Shown here piece after piece: positions 57,701-64,000 of a DNA stretch of 64,000 bases. The stretch comes from Girardinichthys multiradiatus. Its lineage: Eukaryota; Chordata; Actinopteri; Cyprinodontiformes; Goodeidae. The stretch's first letter is position 1, and the number at the start of each line of letters is the position of its first letter. The translations under genes were made by a program, and so were the position numbers. The stretch is from contig NC_061804.1 in NCBI RefSeq assembly GCF_021462225.1, forward strand, positions 652,501-716,500. The letters run 5' to 3'. The notes beneath the pieces were generated by a model. That model was not told the origin of the DNA and searched no databases. It saw only the letters and a program-made list of their open reading frames with translations.

Positions 57701-59744
57701 CTGTCTGTGTGTTTGTGGTGCCTTCAGGGATTTTGCCTTTGTGGCTGGAGATAAAGACAGCTGTGTTCTGAAGTGTCATGTGTTTCGTTGTAATGCTCCA
57801 GCCAAAGCCATCGCCTCAGCGCTACATGAGATGTGCTCAAAGGTGAGAGACTCCAAACACCTAAAGTAACCCTTCTGTTTTCTAGTAAAACTGTTTATGA
57901 GGAGACCTAAAGTCATAAGAAAAACTAAGTCCACCCTTGCTGCTTCATCTGGAATGAAGAGGTTCAGTATTAGGGCAGGAGCTGCTGATCAGATCATTGA
58001 TTAACTGATCATCGTTAGTGTGAGAACGTCTATAGCAGCAGGAGCTTCACTTTGCTGCTCTGGAGGATCCGCGTTTGTTAACACAATGCCAAGATGGAAA
58101 GATATCAGCAACGACCTCTGAGCAGCAACTGTTGCTGCCTATCAATTTGGGGACGCTTTTAATGTAATCTCCATTCCTTCCGAAGTCCGTCATTCAGCAG
58201 AGATAAACATTATTCCCAGAAGGAAAACATCTCAGACAGCTGCTGATCTTCCCAGTAATGAACGTCCCAGCAGATTCAGCCCATGGTCAGAGCGTGAAGC
58301 TCAGAGAAATGACCAAAAACCTTAAAGCTCCATCTCAGACTCTACAGACCTCAGTTAGCAGGTTAAAGGTCATGACACTGAACCAGTCTGGCTGTTTGGA
58401 AGGGATGAAGGAGAAGCCCTCTTCTCTCTAAAACCAAGATGGCAGCAGGACTTAGGTTAGCACAGCTTCATCTGGATAAAGGACAAGACTTCTGGGACAA
58501 TGGTCTCTGGACAGATGAGACCAAATTGGAGATTTTTGACCATAATGGACATAACCATGATGGAGGAAACCAAACACAGAACATTAGCACCAACATCCCA
58601 TGCCCTCTGTAAAGCACGGTGGTGCAGGGCTGATGATGTGGACTCTTTTTGAGGACCTTGCAGTCATTGATTGGACGTTTGTCGATCAAAGTATTCTAGA
58701 GTCCAACGTGAGTCCATCTGTCCAAATAATGTCAGACACAACCCCACTGGATGCTGAAGAAGGTTCTGTTGGATCTTGAGGTTTACTGAACGCCATGAAA
58801 ACAACATTTTCTTCTGTCTGCTGTGTTGACATCTTCACGCTTCTCATTGAATCCTTTCTTCCATGCAGATGATGTCTGAGAAAGCTCTGATGAGGTCATC
58901 ATGCTCGCTCACCATGGAGAGTATCTCACCTGAAGACCTGCCCAGACAAGGTGACTCACCTATTGAAGATCAGCTGATCACACCTGTTATCGGTTCTGTA
59001 TTAATGACCTGTTGTTTCAGTGGAGTTTCTGGAGGCAGTACGGCAGCGGGTCCAGAAGTTCGAGGTCCAATACATCGGAAACCTGCCGGTGTCTAGAGCC
59101 ATGGGTAGGACAGAGACACACCTGTTACTCCTAAATATTCCCACACATAGACAGTCAGATATTTCCTTTAGGTTCCCAGATCGTTAAACATAATGAAGGG
59201 AACCATCCGATCAACCAGTCGAAACCAGAAAAATCTTCCTGGGATTTTCTTCAGCACCAGAATATTTCCAAAGTTCCACTCCTTCGTTGACTCGGCTCGT
59301 CCTGAACATTAGACCCAGTTCTGAGAAAACGGAAGTTCTGTAACTGAGGTTTTGCTGCCTGCTCTTTTGCAGGGATGGAGGTGTTGAACAGAGCCATCGA
59401 AAGCATCATGAACTCTACAGACCGGGACGACTGGGAGCCAACGGTGATCCACATCAGCGACAAAGTCCTGTCTCTGTGGACGGGGGAGGTACCGTCCTCG
59501 TCACTGATGGAGCTCAGGTAAAACATCATCTCACCTGTGTTTAACTGTTACCTGTTACTGGCAGGGCGGAGATGAGCCCCTCTGGGAATGTCAAGTACGT
59601 TTCCTGACCTTCCTGGGCGTGGGCCATGACAGCCACACATTTGCTGTGATTGCGGACGCTGGCACGCAGCAGTTCGAGTGTCATGTGTTCTGGTGCGAAC
59701 CGGATGCAGGGATCATCTCTGAGGCGGTCCAGGCTGCATGCATG
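39724..59744 (+). CDS. apbb3: APBB3 (FE65-like 2) adaptor, exons 1-11, 3' end outside window
   Basis: APBB3 is an FE65-family cytoplasmic/nuclear adaptor whose PTB domains bind the tails of APP-family proteins and LRP-type receptors. Coding exons are 39724-39772, 50109-50272, 50356-50414, 54159-54207, 54459-54608, 55098-55225, 57728-57842, 58869-58950, 59021-59104, 59373-59488 and 59565-59744. They total 1176 nt, or 392 codons, and all junctions are in phase. Order of domains: N-terminal [16 protein letters not shown] domain ([27 protein letters not shown]); short acidic linker; PTB1 ([48 protein letters not shown]); linker [11 protein letters not shown]2 ([37 protein letters not shown]). GKDYMLAII at the start, FVAGDKDS and SPEDLPRQ are APBB3-specific rather than APBB1/APBB2. 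By comparison with the roughly 486-residue human protein, about 90 C-terminal residues are missing beyond 59744. Intron 1 is 10.3 kb and full of repeats. Confidence 0.93.
39779..39809 (+). repeat. CA microsatellite next to the apbb3 exon 1 donor
   Basis: About 12 CA repeats, a single CG interruption, and three more CA units. It begins 7 bases after the exon 1 boundary. Confidence 0.9.
39926..40177 (+). mobile_element. tRNA-headed SINE (family E), complete copy
   Basis: The head TGTGGCTCAGTAGGAAGAGT supplies a good box A, and GGTTGTGGGTTCGATTCC a perfect box B. The body reads GTGCCCCTGGGCAAGGCACT, TTGCCTACCGATCTGCG, and CTCTTTGAGCGGTCTGTATG, and the end is TTCAGTCCATTTA. It lies in apbb3 intron 1, inverted relative to the copy in sra1 intron 1. 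Confidence 0.85.
40330..40710 (+). mobile_element. Tc1-like relic (5' part of transposase)
   Basis: Blocks CATGGAGAAAACATGGAACA, GAACCTTCCCAGGAGAGGC, CATTACTCCAAGAGC and CACCCAGGAGGTCACAAAGG follow the order of the DNA-binding region of fish Tc1-like elements. It is broken by indels. Confidence 0.6.
40711..42215. other. apbb3 intron 1, unassigned
   Basis: No exon or named repeat is recognised. A 60-codon open frame at 41607-41789 has no motif. Confidence 0.35.
42220..43960 (-). mobile_element. L2/CR1-type LINE fossil, antisense in apbb3 intron 1
   Basis: Minus-strand pieces in order: [14 protein letters not shown] (43940-43890, endonuclease), a gap, then [19 protein letters not shown] (motif A region, 43300-43250), [28 protein letters not shown] (motif B, 43130-43090), a deletion removing the YADD motif, [15 protein letters not shown] (42990), ITSRLDHC and [15 protein letters not shown]...LLHSH (42660-42600). 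The tail near 42230-42260 (GGTTTGTAAAGCGCTTTAT in reverse complement) is a typical LINE 3' end. In the endonuclease the catalytic Glu of TETW is Lys. Confidence 0.65.
43961..47600. other. apbb3 intron 1, unassigned
   Basis: About 3.6 kb without a gene that I can support. Open frames at 44180-44485 (minus), 45590-45865 (minus) and 46759-47157 (minus) show no motif and no splice context. The left edge may hold further decayed LINE sequence. Confidence 0.35.
47610..48010. repeat. Unnamed repeat with an AT-rich hairpin array
   Basis: 47620-47770 is homologous to 9238-9400. From 47740 to 48000 a palindromic motif of the form AAATAATATTT-spacer-AAATATTATTT recurs about four times. Sequence around 47930 and 47780 also repeats (AACCAACC or AACCAAACC, then TAATT). 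It may be part of an LTR or foldback element. Confidence 0.5.
48011..48879. other. GC-richer sequence in apbb3 intron 1, unassigned
   Basis: Several overlapping open frames (48213-48619, both strands) result from higher GC content. No motif is recognised. Part of it may belong to the LINE whose tail follows. Confidence 0.35.
48880..48945 (+). mobile_element. LINE-like 3' tail
   Basis: The end GTGAAGCACGTTGTGATTTT, then GAAATAAATTGACTTACTT, has the shape of a LINE 3' terminus (GTAAAGCACTTTG-like, AATAAATTGACTTG). The upstream extent of the element is not clear. Confidence 0.4.
48946..50108. other. End of apbb3 intron 1
   Basis: No feature is recognised apart from the intron 1 acceptor TCCCTGCAG at 50100-50108. 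Confidence 0.4.
50109..50272 (+). CDS. apbb3: apbb3 exon 2 (WW domain)
   Basis: This 164-nt exon begins DNIWTDQ and contains the whole WW domain: first Trp in LPSGW, the Tyr-Tyr-Trp core in GTYYWH, and the second Trp in TQWQHP. WW domains of this family bind Pro-rich ligands such as Mena. It ends at CAA followed by GTGAGA. Confidence 0.92.
50356..50414 (+). CDS. apbb3: apbb3 exon 3 with tandem NAGNAG acceptor
   Basis: It encodes an acidic linker, [19 protein letters not shown] plus two bases of a Trp codon. The acceptor reads TTCAGCAG, so either CAG can be used, with or without the first Gln. Intron 2 is only 83 bp. Confidence 0.85.
51289..52900. repeat. Strand-asymmetric A/C-rich block in apbb3 intron 3
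   Basis: It starts with a purine-rich A/G stretch (51289-51410), then runs about 1.4 kb with very little T and G on the plus strand, built of CCCCA, ACCCC and CACA words without a fixed period. Because stop codons are rare in such sequence, long open frames appear on both strands (51289-51885 plus, 52673-51882 minus). I do not regard them as genes. Such C-rich tracts occur in some teleost LINE untranslated regions, but the source is not established here. Confidence 0.6.
54459..55225 (+). CDS. apbb3: apbb3 exons 5-6 (first half of PTB1)
   Basis: Exon 5 (54459-54608) gives [20 protein letters not shown] and [12 protein letters not shown]. Exon 6 (55098-55225) gives [18 protein letters not shown] and INIRVWGVG. 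Exon 4 (54159-54207) precedes them with [16 protein letters not shown]. Donors are GTGAGA and GTGAGT. The FE65 microexon position after WGVG lies at the exon 6/7 junction, and no microexon is evident. Confidence 0.9.
55374..56760 (-). mobile_element. LINE 5' half, antisense in apbb3 intron 6
   Basis: The minus strand encodes, from 56500 downward, [61 protein letters not shown] and [10 protein letters not shown], then [19 protein letters not shown] and [14 protein letters not shown]. This is the endonuclease and linker of the same LINE family as 36340-38110. The SDH motif expected after LGQ is absent, and the RT half is missing. Confidence 0.65.
56761..57727. other. Distal apbb3 intron 6, T-rich, unassigned
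   Basis: A T-rich stretch (56810-57180) gives a 122-codon hydrophobic open frame that looks compositional. The intron ends at CCTTCAG before exon 7. Confidence 0.35.
57728..57842 (+). CDS. apbb3: apbb3 exon 7 (second half of PTB1)
   Basis: Encodes [20 protein letters not shown], then [18 protein letters not shown]. The FVAGDKDS signature separates APBB3 from APBB1 (FE65), which has YVARDKLT at this place. Phase 2 entry, phase 0 exit, donor GTGAGA. Confidence 0.93.
58080..58745 (+). mobile_element. Tc1-like transposon relic in apbb3 intron 7
   Basis: The plus strand shows transposase blocks shared in reverse with 22500-23000: CAGCAGATTCAGCCC, GTCATGACACTGAACCAG, AGATGGCAGCAGGACTTAGG and GGACAGATGAGACCAAA. 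The later GTAAAGCACGGTGGTGCAGG corresponds to the GGSIMLWG region. It has no intact frame. Confidence 0.65.
58869..59744 (+). CDS. apbb3: apbb3 exons 8-11 (inter-PTB linker and PTB2)
   Basis: Exon 8 (58869-58950) carries [10 protein letters not shown]. Exon 9 (59021-59104) carries [19 protein letters not shown]. Exon 10 (59373-59488) carries [12 protein letters not shown] and [10 protein letters not shown]. Exon 11 (59565-59744) carries [30 protein letters not shown] and [19 protein letters not shown]. Introns 8 and 10 are very short (70 and 76 bp). PTB2 in this family binds the NPxY-containing tail of APP. Its C-terminal helix continues in an exon outside the window. Confidence 0.92.
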
Positions 59745-61945
59745 GTGAGTAAAATAATTCACTTTTACAGAAAACCAGGATGTCACTGTGTCACAGTATT
59801 TCTTTGGAATGTGAAAGGTTTTTTTACATTTGAAATATCTACACCATTTAAACTTTTACACCAAAAAGAGACAGAAAACTATTCTTCATCACATTGTGTG
59901 AGCAGCTGGATTCTATCTTCTTCTGTTGGGATTTTTCAGTCCTTCCTTCTTCATCTCCCTGCATGGTTTCAAGGTCATATCACTGGGTTGAGTTCAATGG
60001 CAACCCGTCTCCTGCCTCACACATCAGTAGTACTACCTGTAGTACCAATAGTACTACTGATAGTAATACTAATAATAATAGATCTAAATGGACAGTGGTG
60101 GTAGTATTGCAAACCCTGAGCTGTGATATAATCAGCATAGAATAATTCCTGCGAGGTCTGAGCAGTCTATTAATGAGGCTTTCATTTCAAATCATAAAAG
60201 TCTTAGCTCAGACCAGAATGTTTTACCCAGGAATTTGAAATTACCTGGGGTAAATTTGTATCGAAAAGGGACCTGGGCTTGTGGGAAGCCTGGGCCTTTC
60301 TTTCTGGAAAAGGGGTTAATGTTGGGAAAAGACAGTTGAATGGGCTGACAATCTGGTCATGTGTTGAGCTCTGAATCCATCTTAATGTTGGACACTCGAA
60401 CAATGGAGAGTCTTTTTTAATTTCCGTTGTCTGAAACTACAAATAACAGGCAGATGTAGGTCTGCCGTGCTTCACACTAGTGGCTGCGATAATCTACTGA
60501 ACTACATATGTTCCCAGTACTGATGCTTAGCACCCAGGGCTGCCCTTAGTGCCTGTTTGAACTGATCTTATTTTAGGCTCAATTTCTTCTCAACCAAAAT
60601 ATTAGCTATCAACTTGCATTTTAATACACAACCTAACATGAACACTGAAACACAAATGCTTTTTAATTACAAAACAAAATATTGAATATTTAAAGGGGAT
60701 CACATGCATGTTTAAAGGAAAGGGGGGGGGGGGGGGGGGGGGGGGGGTAACTGGTCCCCCACATTAACATTGTCACCCTGGACAATATTTGTCCTTTGCA
60801 TTGTTAAAGGTGTTGATGTCATGTAGCAATGGTTGGAAACCCTCTTTCAATAAGCGACGGTCTCGTTACTCAAGCATCGTTGGGCTGGCTGTGAAAACGA
60901 GTCAACTCATAGCGAGACCAGCGAGGTTATTAACATAAAGGAGAGAACTGAGTTTACTGTCAGTATCTGTGTGACCAAACAAGACATTCTTCTAGCATGA
61001 AGGAAAATGAGGGTAAACATGACCAGAAATAAAACATGAACGTTTGCTCCAAAGATGTTTGATTAACCACCAACATCAGAATAAATGAACCATTGTTTCC
61101 CTGTCTGCTTCAATTACATGATAAAGTCTCTGAAGGTAGTGGTTAGTTGAATAGAACCAATGAAGCATGTTTCAGGTCATCAGTTACCACTTCTAGTCTT
61201 AAATCAGTAGTTAAATCAAAAATTTATTCAAAACTTTCTATCTATCCAGCCTTTCTTCTTATTTGTTTAGCTGAATTTCATCCTCCTCAGTTTGAATCTG
61301 GAAGAAGCTGTAGGAGAAGCTCATATTCTGTCATCAATTCACAAAACAAGATGGAGAACGCCCAACTAGCTTTACTCCTTTTAAAATACTCTTAGCTAAT
61401 GAATTAGCTTCTGTCAACTGATAAATAGTAGATGCTTTAGAGTTTTACAGTTGATTCATTCCTCCCATTATTCCTTAAGGAGCTTCTGGGAAAATGCATC
61501 CAAACCTGGAGCTGTGGTCTCTCCTCCTGCAGAGCAGTTTGCATAAAACTATAATAAATTAAAAATATTAAAGAATTTTTACTCCACTAAGTTAGGTTTG
61601 CATGTTTTATGTGTAAGGAAAAGTGAAAGTGCTCTGTTTGATCATTAAAATACTTTTCTTACTATGGATAAAAACACCTTAAAACTGCTATTTGTGACAA
61701 ATTATTGGTATTAAAATGATACATTTCTTCACTTATCTTCTCCATTGCTACTGCTGTTGGCATAATGCGTTATGGTATATCTTGCACACAGCCCCACCCC
61801 TTTAACAATCCCGGGGAAATCTGACAGTCTTACCCCAGACCAGGACCTTTCATCTATGAACGTATGGAAACTGAAATTACTTGGGGTCAAATTGTTTTAT
61901 AATAACTTAAAAGTTTTATAATAATATAAAATAATTGTTTAAAGG
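59745..61945. other. Start of apbb3 intron 11, unassigned
   Basis: The intron opens with a consensus GTGAGT donor. No further apbb3 exon (expected YQKCL-like start) is seen up to the window end. Apart from the G run and the LINE, nothing is recognised. Confidence 0.45.
60722..60747 (+). repeat. Homopolymer run of about 26 G
   Basis: An uninterrupted G run on the plus strand in apbb3 intron 11. Its length may be inexact because of sequencing error. Confidence 0.85.
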
Positions 61946-62110
61946 ATGGACACCCTTATGTTTGAAAATGGTGTTCATTATGAACAATCCGTGACTAGCA
62001 CAGAAGTCCAATAACAAAACACAGCTCGGATTCAGATTGGGGAGGCCATTCCTCCCGATCACGCCTCTCCAGGTGTCACTGTCGTTTCCCACATGGGCGT
62101 TGAAGTGTCC
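61946..62110 (-). mobile_element. Inverted 5' segment of the RTE-type LINE
   Basis: The minus strand reads [46 protein letters not shown] and FKHKGVH. In uninverted RTE proteins this precedes [11 protein letters not shown], which starts on the plus strand at 62113. The His codon CAT is found at both ends of the inverted piece. Confidence 0.85.
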
Positions 62111-62446
62111 ATCAGTGCACTTGGCACCAGGATACCCTTGGCAGGGGGTCAATGATCGACTTTGTTGTCGTATCATCAGACCTTCGGCCGCATGTTTTGG
62201 ACACTCGGGTGAAGAGAGGGGCTGAGCTGTCCACTGATCACCACCTGGTGGTGAGTTGGATCCGCTGGGGGAGGAGAAAGCCGGACAGTCTTGGCAGGCC
62301 CAAGCACATAGTGAGGGTATGCTGGGAACGTCTGGCGGACCCCTTGGCCAGGGATGTATTCAACTCTCACCTCCGGGAGAGCTTTGACCAGATTCCAAGG
62401 GATGTTGGAGACATAAAGTCTGAGTGGACCATGTTCTCTGCATCTA

Positions 62447-63781
62447 TTGTCGATGCTGCTGCCCGTAGCTGCGGCCGTAAGGTCTGCGGTGCCTGTCGGC
62501 AATCCCCAAACCCGGTGGTGGACACTGGCAGTAAGGGACGCTGTCAAGCTGAAGAAGGAGTCCTATCAGCTGTGGTTGGCTTGTGGGACTCCTGAGGCGG
62601 CTGACGGGTACTGTGGGCCCAAGCGTGCCGCGGCCCGGGCGGTGGCAGACGCAAAAACCTGGACCTGGGAGGAGTTTGGTGAGGCCATGGAGAAGGACTA
62701 CCGATTGGCCCCGAAGCGATTCTGGCAAACCGTCCGGCGCCTCAGGAGGGGGAAGCAGTGCTTCGCCAACACTGTTTACAGTGGGGGTGGAGAGTTGCTG
62801 ACCACGAATGAGGACATTATCGGCCAGTGGAAGGAGTACTTCGAGGATCTCCTTAATCCTGCCATCACGCATTCCCTGGTGGAAACAGAGGCTGGAGACT
62901 CGGAGTTGGACTCTTTCATCACCCAGGCTGAAGTCACCGAGGTGGTTAAAAAGCTCCACGGTGGCAAGGCTTCGGGGGTGGATGAGATTCACCCTGAGTA
63001 CCTCAAGTCGTTGGATGTTGTGGGGCTGTCATGGTTGACACGCCTCTTCAACATTGCGTGGCGGTCGGGGACAGTGCCTCTGGACTGGCAGACTGGGGTG
63101 GTAGTCCCCCTACATAAGAAGGGTGACCGGAGGGTGTCTTCCAACTACAGGGGGATCACACTCCTCAACCTCCCTGGTAAGGCCTACGCCAGGGTATTGG
63201 AGAGGAGAGTCCGGCCGATAGTCGAACCTCGGCTTCAGGAGGAGCAGTGTGGTTTTCGTCCCGGCCGTGGAACACTGGACCAGCTCTTAACCCTCTACAG
63301 GGTACTCGAGGGTTCATGGGAGTTTGTCCAACCGGTCCACATGTGTTTTGTGGACCTGGAGAAAGCATTAGACTGTGTCCCTCGTGATGCCCTGTGGGTG
63401 GTGCTCCAGGAGTATGGAATCGGGGGCCCTTTATTAGGGGCCATCCGGTCCCTGTACGAGCGGAGCAAGAGTTTGGTTTTCAAGTATCTCGGGGTTTTGT
63501 TCACGAGTGAGGGAAGAATGGAGCGGGAGATCGACAGACAGATCGGTGCGGCTGCCACAGTAATGGGGGCGCTGTGCCGGTCTGTTGTGGTGAAGAGAAA
63601 ACTGAGCCGAAAAGCTAAGCTCTCGATTTACCGGTCGGTCTACGTTCCTACCCTCACCTATGGCTATGAACTTTGGGTCATGACCGAAAGAACGAGATCA
63701 CGGATACAAGCGGCGGAAATGAGCTTCCTCCGTAGGGTGGCCGGGCACTCCCTTAGAGATAGGGTGAGGGGCTCGGAGTAG
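62447..63781 (+). pseudogene. RTE-type reverse transcriptase, internally deleted
   Basis: A 444-codon open frame with RT motifs 1-2 and A, but without motif B (QGCPLSP-like) and motif C (FADD-like). Codons for SLYERSKSLV are joined directly to those for FKYLGVLF, which in complete elements lie more than 100 residues apart. The deletion keeps the frame open, but the product would lack the polymerase active site. Only the N-terminal frameshift near 62500 and this deletion break an otherwise well-conserved sequence. Confidence 0.8.
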
Positions 63782-64000
63782 AGCCGCTGCTCCTCCACAT
63801 CGAGAGGAGCCAGTTGAGGTGGCTCGGGCATCTATACCGGATGCCTCCTGGACGCCTTCCTCGGGAGGTGTTCCCGGCACGTCCCACTAGGAGGAGGCCC
63901 AGGGGACGGCCCAGGACACGCTGGAGGGACTATGTCTCTCGGCTGGCTTGGGAACGCCTTGGCTCCCCCGGAGGAGCTGGAGGAGGTGTCTGGAGAGAGG

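Larger units (their letters stand above)
61946..64000 (+). mobile_element. RTE-type LINE with 5' inversion and internal RT deletion
   Basis: The plus strand from 62110 encodes [20 protein letters not shown] (late endonuclease), [14 protein letters not shown] (catalytic DHH), a frame change near 62500, then the RT frame 62447-63781. That frame contains LHGGKASGVDEIHPEY, VVVPLHKKGDRRVSSNYRGI, QCGFRPGRGTLDQLL and FVDLEKALDCVPRDALW (motif A), then a deletion near 63478. It resumes with KYLGVLFTSEGRMEREID and IYRSVYVPTLTYGYELWVMT. C-terminal sequence continues to the window edge. The segment 61946-62110 is the immediately preceding part of the endonuclease, inverted. Confidence 0.85.

Noticed and set aside
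59745..64000. Last apbb3 exon
   Set aside because: No acceptor followed by codons like YQKCL was found. The gene probably ends to the right of the window.

Overview
The window is a piece of vertebrate, almost certainly teleost fish, genomic DNA. Three conserved vertebrate genes are split into short exons with GT/AG introns. The space between and inside them is filled with the usual teleost mixture of LINEs (L2/CR1-type, RTE-type and others), tRNA-headed SINEs, Tc1-like relics, an ISL2EU-type DNA transposon and a Harbinger-like element. Nothing bacterial or plasmid-like is present.

Genes. (1) camk2a, minus strand: its first three coding exons (24394 down to 16291) encode the start of the CaMKII kinase domain, with the ATP-binding lysine K42. 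The remaining exons lie to the left of what could be recognised. (2) sra1, minus strand, complete: six coding exons between 34819 and 32571, 244 codons plus stop, with an ETS/CRE-containing promoter region upstream. (3) apbb3 (FE65-like 2), plus strand: eleven coding exons from 39724 to 59744 covering the N-terminus, the WW domain, PTB1 and most of PTB2. The last exon or exons lie beyond the window. sra1 and apbb3 are head-to-head, about 4.9 kb apart. All exon phases join without a break.

Layout. 1-3.5 kb: unassigned sequence and a LINE fossil. 3.5-8.1 kb: an ISL2EU-type transposon with a YqaJ-nuclease pseudogene (plus) facing a THAP/DDE transposase pseudogene (minus). 8.1-16.3 kb: LINE, SINE and Tc1 fragments. 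16.3-24.4 kb: camk2a 5' part, whose intron 2 holds a 22-bp G-rich minisatellite. 24.4-32.4 kb: SINEs, a 3.5-kb L2-type LINE abutting an antisense L2 fragment, and a SINE-derived minisatellite. 32.6-34.8 kb: sra1. 35-39.4 kb: repeats, including a Harbinger-like element inserted into a LINE with a 3-bp target duplication. 39.7-59.7 kb: apbb3 with repeat-filled introns. 61.9-64 kb: an RTE-type LINE with a 5' inversion and an internal deletion, inside the unfinished last visible apbb3 intron.

Functionally the genes are independent: CaMKII alpha is a calmodulin-dependent kinase, SRA1 a steroid-receptor coactivator RNA/protein, and APBB3 an adaptor for APP-family cytoplasmic tails. No operon-like or system-level cooperation is implied. 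The most interesting structures are rearranged transposable elements and tandem repeats rather than a new gene system.
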